Positions 1-8,616 of a DNA stretch of 64,000 nt are shown here, piece by piece. The DNA lies in the NCBI GenBank assembly GCA_001464035.1, contig LNEC01000022.1:248001-312000 (forward strand), given 5' to 3'. The stretch is from Bradyrhizobiaceae bacterium Ga0074131. Lineage in GTDB: Bacteria; Pseudomonadota; Alphaproteobacteria; Rhizobiales; Xanthobacteraceae. The number at the start of each line of letters is the position of its first letter. The stretch's first letter is position 1. The notes beneath the pieces were generated by a model that ran no database searches, was not told the origin of the DNA, and saw nothing but the letters and a program-made list of their open reading frames with translations. The translations under genes were made by a program, and so were the position numbers.

Positions 1-795
1 CGCGAACTGCCCGGCGCTGATGCCGCGGGCCTCGGCATGTTCCCTGATCTGCTGCGCCAGCTGCAGCGATTCGGGCCGCCATTCGGTCTGCATCATGCGC
101 TTGTCGTTGCGTCCGGCGCGGGTCTCCCCGTCGGGCGCGGCGTCGGGGGCGTATTTGCCGGTCAGCACGCCGCGCGCCAGCGGGCTGTAGGGCACGATGC
201 CGAGGCCGTAATAATGGCAGGCCGGGAAATGCTCGACTTCGGGCATCCGGTTCATGGCGTTGTAACAGGGCTGGCTGACCACCGGACGGTCGATGCCGAG
301 GTCATCGCAGATGTTGCAGATTTCGGCCACCCGCCAGGCGCGATAGTTCGAAACGCCGAAATAGCGCACCTTGCCTTGGCCGATCAGTTCACCCATCGCG
401 CGGACGGTTTCGGCCAGCGGCGTCGAATGGTCTTCCTTGTGCAGGTAATAGATGTCGATGGTGTCGGTGCCGAGCCGCTTCAGGCTTTCTTCCGCCGCCT
501 GCAGCACCCAGCGCCGCGACAGCCCGCCGCGATTGGGGTCGTCGCCCATGGAATTGGCGAGTTTTGTCGCGAGCACCCAGTGGTGTCTGTTGTTGGCGAT
601 AGCGCGGCCGACCACCTGCTCGGAATTGCCGTTCGAGTAGGCGTCGGCGGTATCGATGAAATTGACCCCGACCTCGCGCGCTTTCGCGACGATCCGCGTC
701 GACGTGGCCTCGTCGGTCGGCCCGCCGAACATCATGGCGCCGAGACAGATCGGCGAGATCTTCAGGCCGCTGCGGCCGAGGGGACGGTATTGCAT
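1..795 (-). CDS. Aldo/keto reductase, 3' end outside window
   Basis: NAD(P)H-dependent aldo/keto reductase of the AKR (Tas/YajO-like) family, cytoplasmic TIM barrel. The protein begins MQYRPLGRSGLKISPI, the usual first strand of the family, from an ATG at 795 on the minus strand. The catalytic tetrad can be read: D and Y in FIDTADAY, K in LATKLAN and H in IYYLHKEDHST; the GVSNY segment that follows is also typical. About 265 codons are inside the window and the C-terminal cofactor-binding end lies before position 1. The substrate cannot be told. The next gene (thioesterase) lies upstream in the same direction, 72 bases away, with a small CCCCGC/GCGGGG hairpin between them. Confidence 0.9.
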   Translation of the reverse strand, partial: MQYRPLGRSGLKISPICLGAMMFGGPTDEATSTRIVAKAREVGVNFIDTADAYSNGNSEQVVGRAIANNRHHWVLATKLANSMGDDPNRGGLSRRWVLQAAEESLKRLGTDTIDIYYLHKEDHSTPLAETVRAMGELIGQGKVRYFGVSNYRAWRVAEICNICDDLGIDRPVVSQPCYNAMNRMPEVEHFPACHYYGLGIVPYSPLARGVLTGKYAPDAAPDGETRAGRNDKRMMQTEWRPESLQLAQQIREHAEARGISAGQFA

Positions 796-827
796 GGGGT
801 GATCCTTACAGCGTTGGATGCTCCTAT

Positions 828-841
828 CCCCGCAAGCGGGG
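828..841. repeat. Small GC hairpin of a dispersed type
   Basis: CCCCGC-AA-GCGGGG is a perfect 6-bp stem with a 2-base loop between two genes. A sibling with the same CCCGC-nn-GCGGG core is at 52708-52723. There is no T-run, so I take it as a dispersed palindrome rather than a clear terminator. Confidence 0.45.
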
Positions 842-867
842 CGCGGTGAAGAAAACTGCTTCGCACC

Positions 868-1290
868 TTATTCATTCTTCAATATCTTGAACACACCGCT
901 GGCCATGGCGATACAGCGCTTGTCGACGGTCACTTCGGTGGTGATGAAGATCAGGCTGCGGGTCGCGCGCACCACATGCGGTTTGGAGACCAGGGTTTCG
1001 CCGATCTTGCCGGCCTCGACGAAATGGGTGTCGAGCTGCACCGTCGCCAGCGTCGGCTTGCCCGAGATGTAGCGGGCGGTCATGCCGCAGCTGCGGTCGG
1101 CAAAGGTCATGATCACCCCGCCCTGCACCAGGCCTCGCCGGTTATGGTGCTTGTCCTGCGTGGCCAGCGCGTATTCATGCCGGCCGTCGACCAGCCGCTG
1201 CCACAGCGGTCCGATCAAGTGCACAAAGCCCGAGGTTTCGACCACGCTCCAGCCGTCCGATTTTAGTTTTGCGGCCGCCTTGTCCGTCAT
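868..1290 (-). CDS. PaaI-type hotdog thioesterase
   Basis: A 140-residue single-domain hotdog-fold protein, the size of PaaI/YigI thioesterases that cleave acyl-CoA thioesters. The family core is visible: HNRRGLVQGGVIMTFADRSCG (the HxxxxxHGG-like helix region, here with Q before GG), then a strand with QLDTHFVEAGKIGETLV and the late VRATRSLIFITTEVT strand. In many PaaI proteins the motif is H-G-G; here it is V-Q-G-G, a variation in the active-site segment. The start at 1290 gives MTDKAAAKL, a normal family N-terminus. It may share a transcript with the aldo/keto reductase. The acyl substrate is unknown. Confidence 0.8.
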   Translation of the reverse strand: MTDKAAAKLKSDGWSVVETSGFVHLIGPLWQRLVDGRHEYALATQDKHHNRRGLVQGGVIMTFADRSCGMTARYISGKPTLATVQLDTHFVEAGKIGETLVSKPHVVRATRSLIFITTEVTVDKRCIAMASGVFKILKNE

Positions 1291-1367
1291 CTGATGGTGT
1301 CCGGTCCCTGCGGGCGGTCATGTTTGAAGGCATTTCATCAAACGCCGACGTGTTGTAGTCAAGCGGC

Positions 1368-1997
1368 ATGACCAGGCCGTTCGACCATGCCACAAGGCGG
1401 AATATCGCGGCGCGCTGCGCGGCGTTCGCGCGGCTGCCGGAACGCGAACCGGCGCCCGCGCTGAAGCGGGCCGCCGTCGCCGTCGCGCTCACCGAAGCCG
1501 AAGCATCCGGCGGAACGGCGCTGCTGCTGACCCTGCGCGCCTCGGGGCTGCGCGCCCACAGCAATCAATGGGCGCTGCCCGGCGGGCGCTGCGACGAGGG
1601 CGAGACGCCGGCGCAGGCCGCGCGGCGCGAACTGCACGAGGAGCTCGGTCTCGAGCTCGGCGAGGCCGACGTGCTCGGTCTGCTCGACGATTATCCGACC
1701 CGGTCCGGCTACCTGATTACGCCGGTGGTGCTGTGGGCGGGCGCCGGCGCCGCGCTGTCGCCGAACCCCGAGGAGGTCGCCTCGGTGCATCGCATCGCGC
1801 TCGACACCGTCGAGGATGCCGACGCCTTCTCCTTCACCACGATTCCCGAGAGCACCAGGCGCGTGATCCGTTTTCGCCACGCCGGGCAGTTCATCCACGC
1901 GCCCACCGCCGCCCTGATCTATCAGTTCCGCGAAGTGCTTGCCGGCCGCGACACCCGCGTCGCCGAGCTGGAACAGCCCGTATTCGCCTGGAAGTGA
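1368..1997 (+). CDS. NUDIX hydrolase (CoA pyrophosphatase-like)
   Basis: A 209-residue NUDIX hydrolase. The Nudix box lies at about residues 71-93 and is complete: G-RCDEG-E-TPAQAAR-RELHEELGL fits GX5EX7REUXEEXGU, so metal-dependent pyrophosphate hydrolysis of a nucleoside diphosphate derivative is expected. The lead-in SNQWALPGGR and the overall length fit the NudL/CoA-diphosphatase group, although I cannot see a full NuCoA motif, so the substrate stays open. It is divergent from the thioesterase gene (77 bases between starts). Confidence 0.85.
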   Translation: MTRPFDHATRRNIAARCAAFARLPEREPAPALKRAAVAVALTEAEASGGTALLLTLRASGLRAHSNQWALPGGRCDEGETPAQAARRELHEELGLELGEADVLGLLDDYPTRSGYLITPVVLWAGAGAALSPNPEEVASVHRIALDTVEDADAFSFTTIPESTRRVIRFRHAGQFIHAPTAALIYQFREVLAGRDTRVAELEQPVFAWK

Positions 1998-2133
1998 CCG
2001 ACTACGCCGCCTTCATCGACCGGGACGAAAGGAAATGGGCCGGCCCCGTCCAGGCCAGCGCGGTCGAGCACTGAGACAAGCGGACGCGCCGTTTCGAGGC
2101 TGACTTCGACGGCGGGCTTGCTAAACAGGTCAA

Positions 2134-3336
2134 ATGCGCATCTCTGCGATTCGTTTTGGCCTTCCTTGTTGCCTCGGGTTCCCCGCGCTTGCGCTGCTGC
2201 TGATGGCGCCGCAGGCGGCGGCAATCGACGCTGCCGTGGCGCCGCGCACGGCCGAGGCGATGGCGCAGGCGGCGGCGCCGCAGGCGATCGCGGAATACCG
2301 TCGCAAGCTGAAAGAATATCAGGCGGCGCGGGCGGCGTTTGAACAGGAGGCCGAACCCTATTGGGCCGCGATTGCCGAAAAGCGGCGCGGCCGCAACGCC
2401 AAGCGGCGCGAGCGCCAGGCCATCACGCTCGATGATTACGTCCTGACCCAGCCGCCACTCTACACCGGGCCGAAGCGGCCGGTGGATCCGGAGGCCGAGG
2501 ACGTGCCGCGCGAGCGCAAGCCGCTGCCGGTGGTCGCCGATTTCCTGAAAGCGGCCGCGGCGCATTTCCAGTTCACGCCGCAGCGGCCCGCCAGCGAGGT
2601 CGAATTCAAGCGCGCCTATGGCCGCACAGCGCTGGCGTCAGGGCTGACGCGCGAGCAGATCGTGCGGGTCTATGCGTTCGAGACCGGCGGCAACGGCAGT
2701 CACGACATGCAGTCCGGATTGAGCGCCTCGCGCCCGGGCTCGCGTGCGATCTCGACGGCGATCGGCTACAACCAGCTGCTCACGACCAACAGCGTCTCAC
2801 TGCTCGCCGAACAGGGGCATGACATCGTCAGGGCGCTGGCGGAAAAAGCCGCCGCGCTGTCCGGACCGGCGCGCCAGGCGATGGATCACAAACTGGCGGT
2901 ACTGAAGCGGATGGTGGCGTTCACGCGCTCGGTGCCGGTGCAATGGTCCGAGCACGAGAAGCTCGCCACTACGCCGCAGGGCTGGGGCGTCCATGCCATG
3001 GTGCTGGACATCGACGTCGGCCCGCTGCTGCAGACCCGCAAGCTGCTGACGTCGGTGCTCTTCGCACGTGCCAAGGGCTACACGAAACCGCTGAGCGCCG
3101 CCGAACTCGAGATGATGAACCTGACCGGCGACTCTACCGGGCTCGACATGGTGACGATGCCGCCGGCGATGCGCGAGCGGGTGCCGACCTCGAATTTCTT
3201 CCAGCGCGGCGGTTACGAACGCAATCCGGTGGCGATCCGCCACAACACGGTGGCGAAACTGCTGGCGATCACCGACAACCGGATGGACGCCAACAGCAAC
3301 CTGCCGGGTGCGAAAGAACTCGCGGGCGCGTTCTGA
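2134..3336 (+). CDS. Secreted protein, possible lysozyme-like fold
   Basis: A 400-residue exported protein of unknown function. Residues 1-30 form a signal peptide (hydrophobic CLGFPALALLLMA, then APQAAA). Residues 30-100 are Ala/Arg/Glu-rich and likely helical. Around residues 175-225 the order VYAFETGGNG ... AIGYNQLL resembles the E-S-G-G ... G-L-M-Q-L arrangement of soluble lytic transglycosylases, with E as the possible catalytic acid. The C-terminal region (MPPAMRERVPTSNFF, GYERNPVAIRHNTVAKLL) looks conserved but I cannot assign it. A murein-cleaving role is inference only. It stands alone, convergent with the next gene. Confidence 0.7.
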   Translation: MRISAIRFGLPCCLGFPALALLLMAPQAAAIDAAVAPRTAEAMAQAAAPQAIAEYRRKLKEYQAARAAFEQEAEPYWAAIAEKRRGRNAKRRERQAITLDDYVLTQPPLYTGPKRPVDPEAEDVPRERKPLPVVADFLKAAAAHFQFTPQRPASEVEFKRAYGRTALASGLTREQIVRVYAFETGGNGSHDMQSGLSASRPGSRAISTAIGYNQLLTTNSVSLLAEQGHDIVRALAEKAAALSGPARQAMDHKLAVLKRMVAFTRSVPVQWSEHEKLATTPQGWGVHAMVLDIDVGPLLQTRKLLTSVLFARAKGYTKPLSAAELEMMNLTGDSTGLDMVTMPPAMRERVPTSNFFQRGGYERNPVAIRHNTVAKLLAITDNRMDANSNLPGAKELAGAF

Positions 3337-3381
3337 TTCTTACCCTCCAGGGGACGGTAAGAAAGAATGGCGCCGCGCAAC

Positions 3382-3699
3382 TCAACCCGGCCCGAACATG
3401 AACTTGCCGTCGCCCTCCAGATAGGGGCCGGTCCGCATATAGAGCTGGCCGTTCTGGCCGATAAAGAACAGCGTGCCCTTCGGTACTTTCTTGGCGCCCT
3501 TCAGCAACAAGCCGGCATTGTTGGTGCCCATCTTGTAGGAAAAGGTCTTGCCGTCCTTGCCATAGCCGTAGCCCATGTCCGTTTTCAACTCCCACGGCGT
3601 CGGCGCCGCCGCCTGTGCAAGCGCGGACGGCGCGGCAAGCGCCGCGGCCACCAAAAGCGCGGCTGCCCCCATGGCGGTCTTGGTCGAAGTTCTCGTCAT
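3382..3699 (-). CDS. Small secreted protein of unknown function
   Basis: A 105-residue protein with a clear signal peptide (MTRTSTKTAMGAAALLVAAA ... APSALAQA) and a short, polar mature part of about 75 residues containing YGKDGKTFSYKMG and KGTLFFIGQNGQLYMRTG. The start at 3699 is preferred over the upstream in-frame start at 3747 because GGGAGA sits at a normal distance before it and because it places the signal peptide at the N-terminus. No known domain is recognised. It is convergent with the 400-aa secreted protein and divergent from the next secreted protein. Confidence 0.65.
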   Translation of the reverse strand: MTRTSTKTAMGAAALLVAAALAAPSALAQAAAPTPWELKTDMGYGYGKDGKTFSYKMGTNNAGLLLKGAKKVPKGTLFFIGQNGQLYMRTGPYLEGDGKFMFGPG

Positions 3700-3890
3700 C
3701 CTGCATTCTCCCAGTGACCGGTCCGAAAGCCGGTCTAGCTTGAACAAATCACGAACGTCGTTCTCGCGTCAACGCGCTTGTTCGGCGCATCCCGCTTCAT
3801 GCGACTTTGTCATTTCCCGCATCCGGCGCGGCGACTATGTTCCTGTTTAGTCTAGAATGGATGTTTCGCAAAACAGGTGGGATGATTCGG

Positions 3891-4370
3891 ATGAACCACG
3901 TGATGAAGATTTTTCTCGGCGTCGCGCTGTCACTTGTGACGCTGGCTCCCGTGGCGCTTGCCGATGATTTCAAGCTCAGCAACAACCAGAGAATTTCCTG
4001 CAGCCGCGGTCTCGCCCCGGGCAAGCTCAATACCGCGACCTGCAAATCCTACGCCTATATCTTCAACGTCAGGACGTCGGAATATTTCCGCTGCCAGGTC
4101 AGCCTGGCGCTGACGCGGGACAACAAGGAAGTGATCAACGTGCAGAGCGACGGCGGCTGCGCCAAGAGGCCCCGCATCTTCGAAACCGACTCCAACTATT
4201 CGTTCGACGCCACCGAGACCGAGGGGCCGAACACCAATTCATTCTTCGGCCCCGGCGGCTACGCGGTATGGGCGAGCGACAACACTGCGCAGAAAGTCCG
4301 CGGCTGCATCATCATCTCCTCCGGCCTCGGCTCCGACATCTCGAAATGCCTCGACATGAAGTTCGAGTGA
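3891..4370 (+). CDS. Secreted cysteine-containing protein, unknown function
   Basis: A 159-residue exported protein. The chosen ATG (3891) follows AGGTGGG by 9 bases and gives MNHVMKIFLGVALSLVTLAP ending at ALADDF, a good signal peptide; the longer frame from 3807 would bury that peptide. The mature part holds six cysteines (ISCSRG, TCKS, FRCQV, GGCAK, RGCII, SKCLD), suggesting disulfide bonds in the periplasm. No family is recognised. It ends 39 bases before a terminator that serves the opposite-strand TAXI gene. Confidence 0.65.
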   Translation: MNHVMKIFLGVALSLVTLAPVALADDFKLSNNQRISCSRGLAPGKLNTATCKSYAYIFNVRTSEYFRCQVSLALTRDNKEVINVQSDGGCAKRPRIFETDSNYSFDATETEGPNTNSFFGPGGYAVWASDNTAQKVRGCIIISSGLGSDISKCLDMKFE

Positions 4371-4408
4371 TCGACCGGGGTGATGCTCTTCGGTGGCCGA
4401 GCGAAGCC

Positions 4409-4446
4409 GAAAAAAGCCCGGCGGCGCAAAACCTGCGCCGCCGGGC
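4409..4446 (-). terminator. Rho-independent terminator for the TAXI/TRAP operon
   Basis: A perfect 13-bp GC-rich stem (4416-4428 with 4434-4446), a 5-base loop, and on the minus strand a run of six T (4415-4410). It lies 30 bases past the stop of the TAXI gene. Confidence 0.9.
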
Positions 4447-4476
4447 GATCCGGATTGCGAAAGCCGCCGGCAAGAG

Positions 4477-5454
4477 TCAGCCGCCGATGCCCTTCTCCTT
4501 GAAGTACTTCAGCGCGCCGGGATGGAACGGGATCGGTGAACGCTCCTGCACCTGGTTGTCGAGCGAGAAGCTCAGGGCCTCCTTGTGCACGGCGACGATG
4601 TCGTCCTTCTTTTCCACCAGCGTCTTGACGATCGCATAGGCGTCGTCATTGCTCATCTTGTTGCCGGTCACGATCAGGTTCCAGACTTCGGTAATGGCGT
4701 TGTCCTTGTCCTGTCCGGGATATGAGCCGGCCTTGATCTTGCTGGCGGTATAGAGCTTGCCGTATTTGGCATTCATCTTCTCGGCCGTGTCGGCGTGGTC
4801 GATCAGCTTCATCTTCATGCCGGGCGTCGCCGCAAGGTCGGTCACGGCGGCGGTGGGAATGCCGCCGACCCAGAAGAATGCGTCGATCTTGCGATCCTTG
4901 ACCGCATTGACGGATTCGGCGACGCCAAGCCGCTCGCGCTTCATGTCCTTGTCCTTGTCGAGGCCGGCGGCCTCGATGACGCGAAACGCCATCACTTCGG
5001 TGGCGCTGCCCGGCGATCCCGTGGAGACGCGCTTGCCCTTGAGGTCCGCCATGGTCTCGATGCCGGTGCCTTCGACGGTCACGACATGCATGCGGTTCGG
5101 ATAGACCACCAGCAGCGCCTGCAGCGGCACCTTGCCGCTGGTGAACTTGTCCTTGCCCTGCAGCGCATCGAGCGCGGCATCGGCCATGGTGAACGCCATT
5201 TCGCTCTGACCCGAGGCGATCAGTTTGAGGTTGTCGACCGATCCGCCGGTGACTTCCGCGGTGGCCTGCACGTTCGGGAGGTTCTTCGACAGCACATTGG
5301 CCACCGCGCCGCCGAGCGGATAATAGACGCCGCCGGTGCCGCCGGTGCCGATCGACATGGTCTTCTGCTGGGCGTGAACCGTTCCCGCGAGCGCGAGCCC
5401 CGCCGAGAGGGTGATCGCCAGTATCGCCGCGGTTTTTTTCGTTCTCGTCATCAT
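4477..5454 (-). CDS. TAXI-family TRAP transporter solute-binding protein
   Basis: Periplasmic solute-binding protein of a TRAP (tripartite ATP-independent periplasmic) transporter, TAXI subfamily, 325 residues. After a signal peptide ending at TVHAQQ the family signature is clear: MSIGTGGTGGVYYPLGGAVANVL, then NLKLIASGQSEMAFTMAD and LKGKRVSTGSPGSATEVMA. The ATG at 5454 is chosen over an upstream GTG at 5463 because AGGGAG is then 8 bases away. It lies 16 bases downstream of the permease, so the two form an operon with the permease first. TAXI proteins commonly bind dicarboxylates or amino acids such as glutamate; the substrate here is not known. Confidence 0.93.
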   Translation of the reverse strand: MMTRTKKTAAILAITLSAGLALAGTVHAQQKTMSIGTGGTGGVYYPLGGAVANVLSKNLPNVQATAEVTGGSVDNLKLIASGQSEMAFTMADAALDALQGKDKFTSGKVPLQALLVVYPNRMHVVTVEGTGIETMADLKGKRVSTGSPGSATEVMAFRVIEAAGLDKDKDMKRERLGVAESVNAVKDRKIDAFFWVGGIPTAAVTDLAATPGMKMKLIDHADTAEKMNAKYGKLYTASKIKAGSYPGQDKDNAITEVWNLIVTGNKMSNDDAYAIVKTLVEKKDDIVAVHKEALSFSLDNQVQERSPIPFHPGALKYFKEKGIGG

Positions 5455-5470
5455 TAAGTTCACTCCCTGA

Positions 5471-7510
5471 TTAAATCGTGAGGGCCGGTCGTTTGGGCGC
5501 CGGCGTTCTGGCCTGCCACAGCAGCACGCCGAGGCCGATGATCAGACCCGGCACGTAAGTATAGCCGATGTCGCGTCCGATGGCCCATTCGACGATGGCC
5601 TCGATCAGACTGGGGAACACCAGCAGCAGTCCCGATAGCAGAAGCAGGCCGCCCTCGATCGGCGTATTTTGTCGCAGCGCCCAGTTCTGCGCAACCGCGG
5701 CCAGCGCCACCAGCCCCAGCGTTGTCTTGATTGTGATCTCGAGCACATCGACCCACGATCCGCCCTTGGGGATGTTCAGCAGCAAGCCGACGCCCTGCGG
5801 GTCGAGCACGAACACGAATGGAACCAGGAAGGCCGGCAGCGTGTATTTCCACGACTGCAAGGTGGTCCGGTACGGATCGCCGCCGGTAATGGCGGCGGCC
5901 GCGAACGGGGAGAGCGCGGTCGGTGGCGATACTTCCGACAGCACGGCGTAATAGAAGATGAACATATGGGCGGCGTAATCGGGCACGCCCAGCTTGATCA
6001 GCGCGGGGGCAGCGATCACCGCGCAGATGATGTAGGACGCCGTCACCGGCACCGCGAGACCGATGATCCACACGATCAGCGCGGTATAGATCGCGGTCAG
6101 CAACAGGCTGCCGCCGGCATAGGCGATCACGATCGACGAGAATTTGAGGCCGAGGCCGGTCAGGGTGACGACGCCGACGACGATGCCGGCGCAGGCGCAG
6201 GTGGTCGCTGCGTTCAGCGCACCGATCGAACCGTCCGCCAGCGCCTTCACCAGCTTGTTCGGCACCAGCGCGGTCTCCCTGCGCAGGAAGCTCAGCGCGA
6301 AGGTCACGGCGGTGGCGTAGAATACGGACAGCGCCGGCGAGTAGCCGATCACCATGAACACCACCACGGCGAGCAGCGAGATGAAGTGAAAGCCGTAACG
6401 CCGCGTCATCACGCCGAGTGGCATTTCCGGTGTGAAGTCGACGTCCTTGGCACCGTACTTCTTGGCGTCGAGTTCGACCATGATCAACAGCGACAAGTAA
6501 TAGAGACAGGTCGGAATCAGCGCCATCCAGATGACGTCGAGATAGCTGATCTTGAGGAACTCGGCGATCAGGAAGGCCGCGGCTCCCAGCACGGGTGGCG
6601 ACAAGATCGCGCCGAGGCCGCCGGCCGCCAGCAATCCGCCGGCGGCGTTCTTCTCGAAACCCGCCTTGGCCAGCATCGGATAGGCGACGGTGCCGATCAT
6701 CACCGTGGTGGCGACGCCTGATCCGGAGGGGCCGCCGAGCAGGAACGACGACAGCACCACGGTGCGCCCGGCGCTGTTCGGCTTGCCGCCCATCAGCGCC
6801 AGCGAAAAATCGATGAAGAACTTTCCGGCGCCGGATTGCTGCAGGAAAGCGCCGTAGATCGTGAACAGGATGATCAACGTCGCGGAGACGTCGACCGCCA
6901 CCCCGAAGATGCCTTCCAGCGTGATGAAGAGGTGGCCGACCAGCCGGGGCAGATCGTAGCCGCGATGCGTCCACGGCGCCGGCAAATAAGGGCCGAACAT
7001 CGCATAGGCGATGAACAGCACCGCCACGACGGGCATGATCGGTCCGGTGGTGCGGCGGGTCGCCTCCAGCAGCAGGATGATGAACACGACGCCGACGATG
7101 ACGTCCCAGCGGTCGGGCGAGGTGGCGCGGTCGGTAAAATCCTCACCACCCCACAGCGCATAGAAGATGGTGGCCACCGCGAACAGGCCGGGCACCACGT
7201 CCCACCAGCGCACCCGGTTGCGAAACCGCGTCGCCAGCGGAAACAGCAGGAAACTCAGCACCAAAGTGAAGGCGACGTGGGTGTAGCGCAGTTCCTGGGT
7301 CGGCACGATCGCATAGGCCGCGTAGAGGTGGAACAGGCTCATGACCACGGCAATGGTGGTCGAGATCCGCCCCCACCAGCCCATCAGCCGGTTGGCCGCG
7401 CCCTCTTCCGCCTCGATGAAGGCCTCCGCCTTGTGCAGCGCCTCGTCTGAAACGACGATGCCGTCGCTACTGGGCGATGACTTGCCCGGCGCTGGATTGT
7501 CTGCGGCCAT
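5471..7510 (-). CDS. TRAP transporter fused permease (DctQM type)
   Basis: Inner-membrane permease of the TAXI-TRAP system, 679 residues, with the small (4TM) and large (12TM) subunits fused, as is usual for TAXI systems. After about 45 cytosolic residues the DctQ-like part (about 45-190) and then the DctM part follow, with the typical GGPSGSGVATTVMIGTVAYPML, GGLLAAGGLGAILSPPVLGAAAF and EVSPPTALSPFAAAA segments. The start at 7510 is preceded by GGGGGAAGC; an open frame continues far upstream but lacks membrane character. Transport is expected to be sodium- or proton-coupled. Confidence 0.93.
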   Translation of the reverse strand: MAADNPAPGKSSPSSDGIVVSDEALHKAEAFIEAEEGAANRLMGWWGRISTTIAVVMSLFHLYAAYAIVPTQELRYTHVAFTLVLSFLLFPLATRFRNRVRWWDVVPGLFAVATIFYALWGGEDFTDRATSPDRWDVIVGVVFIILLLEATRRTTGPIMPVVAVLFIAYAMFGPYLPAPWTHRGYDLPRLVGHLFITLEGIFGVAVDVSATLIILFTIYGAFLQQSGAGKFFIDFSLALMGGKPNSAGRTVVLSSFLLGGPSGSGVATTVMIGTVAYPMLAKAGFEKNAAGGLLAAGGLGAILSPPVLGAAAFLIAEFLKISYLDVIWMALIPTCLYYLSLLIMVELDAKKYGAKDVDFTPEMPLGVMTRRYGFHFISLLAVVVFMVIGYSPALSVFYATAVTFALSFLRRETALVPNKLVKALADGSIGALNAATTCACAGIVVGVVTLTGLGLKFSSIVIAYAGGSLLLTAIYTALIVWIIGLAVPVTASYIICAVIAAPALIKLGVPDYAAHMFIFYYAVLSEVSPPTALSPFAAAAITGGDPYRTTLQSWKYTLPAFLVPFVFVLDPQGVGLLLNIPKGGSWVDVLEITIKTTLGLVALAAVAQNWALRQNTPIEGGLLLLSGLLLVFPSLIEAIVEWAIGRDIGYTYVPGLIIGLGVLLWQARTPAPKRPALTI

Positions 7511-7667
7511 GCTTCCCCCGAAACGCTTCCACATGGCCGAGCCTGGTTGGCCGCGCCTTTGATGGGCCGCATTGATCCCGGTTTTCGGCAACCGTGGCAA
7601 GGGCTTCCGTGGGAAATTCCGGGATTGCCGGAGCCAGGGGAAATAGTGATCGCGATCCGCGTTTTGG

Positions 7668-7690
7668 CCCCGGGCCGGGTTGACCCGGGG
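7668..7690. repeat. Inverted repeat CCCCGGG-N9-CCCGGGG
   Basis: A 7-bp perfect inverted repeat in the 225-base gap between the divergent TRAP and SDR genes. The inner part also pairs as CCGGGT-TG-ACCCGG. It could be an operator or one of the GC-rich dispersed palindromes of this genome. Confidence 0.4.
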
Positions 7691-7735
7691 ATGAGCGCGT
7701 GTGCCATAAGAAGAAGGTGAGAGGGAGTGGACGTG

Positions 7736-8539
7736 ATGCAACGGCTGAAGGGCAAGACGGCGATGGTGGTCGGGGCCGGTTCGATCGGGCCGGGCTGGGG
7801 CAACGGCAAGGCGACCGCGGTGACCTTTGCACGCGAGGGCGCGCAGGTGTTTTGCGTCGACCGCAACGGCACGGCCGCGCAGGAAACCGTCGACATCATC
7901 GCGTCGGAAGGCGGCAAGGCGACGGCCTTCACCGCCGACGTTTCCCGCACCGCCGATGTCGAGGCGATGGTGGCGGCCTGCATGAAAGCGTATGGCCGCA
8001 TCGACGTGCTCGACAACAACGTCGGCATCGCCGAGATGGGGAACGTGGTCAATGTGCCGGAGGCGAGCTGGGATCACGTCTTCAACGTCAATCTCAAGAG
8101 CGCCTATCTCGCCATGAAGCATGTCATCCCGGTGATGGAAAAACAGGGCGGCGGCTCGATCATCAACATTTCGTCGATCGCCTCGATCCGCCACCTCGGC
8201 ATTTCCTACGTCACCTATGCCACCACCAAGGCGGCGATGAACCAGATGACGCGCACCACGGCCGTTGAATTCGCGCCACAACATGTCCGGGTCAACGCCA
8301 TTCTTCCCGGGCTAATGAAGACGCCGATGGTCGAGCACTCCGCCGGCCTGGCCGCGAGTTACGCCAAGGGCGACGTCGAGGCGATGTGGCGCGCCCGTGA
8401 CGCGCAGGTGCCGATGGGGCACATGGGCGACGCCTGGGACGTCGCCAACGCGGCGCTGTTCCTCGCCTCCGACGAATCCAGATACGTCACCGGCATCGAA
8501 CTGGTGGTCGATGGCGGGATCACGCTGAAGGTGAATTGA
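7736..8539 (+). CDS. SDR oxidoreductase with lengthened cofactor loop
   Basis: Short-chain dehydrogenase/reductase, 267 residues, NAD(P)-dependent. Active-site residues are visible: Ser in IINISSIAS, Tyr and Lys in YVTYATTKAA (YxxxK), and a C-terminal GIELVVDGGIT end typical of classical SDRs. The cofactor loop reads GAGSIGPGWGNGKA instead of TGxxxGIG, with three to four extra residues, and the usual NNAG is DNNVG. The ATG at 7736 follows GAGGGAG by 8 bases; a GTG at 7727 is the alternative. It is divergent from the TRAP operon and may act on the imported compound, but that is inference. Confidence 0.88.
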   Translation: MQRLKGKTAMVVGAGSIGPGWGNGKATAVTFAREGAQVFCVDRNGTAAQETVDIIASEGGKATAFTADVSRTADVEAMVAACMKAYGRIDVLDNNVGIAEMGNVVNVPEASWDHVFNVNLKSAYLAMKHVIPVMEKQGGGSIINISSIASIRHLGISYVTYATTKAAMNQMTRTTAVEFAPQHVRVNAILPGLMKTPMVEHSAGLAASYAKGDVEAMWRARDAQVPMGHMGDAWDVANAALFLASDESRYVTGIELVVDGGITLKVN

Positions 8540-8563
8540 GACACGAAGGCGGGTTACCCCGCG

Positions 8564-8590
8564 GTCGTCCCCTGCACCCGCAGGGGCGAC
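8564..8590. terminator. Hairpin between convergent genes
   Basis: GTCG-(T)-CCCCTGC pairs with GCAGGGGCGAC: an 11-bp stem with one bulge and a 4-base loop, 24 bases past the SDR stop and facing the convergent membrane-protein gene. There is no T-run on either strand, so it may be a dispersed repeat with a terminator-like place. Confidence 0.4.
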
Positions 8591-8616
8591 GGTTCGTGGT
8601 CAATTCTGTGCCCGCG

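Noticed and set aside
7511..8284. Extension of the TRAP permease frame by about 258 codons
   Set aside because: It runs through the intergenic region and across the opposite-strand SDR gene and has no membrane character; the ribosome site at 7510 marks the start.
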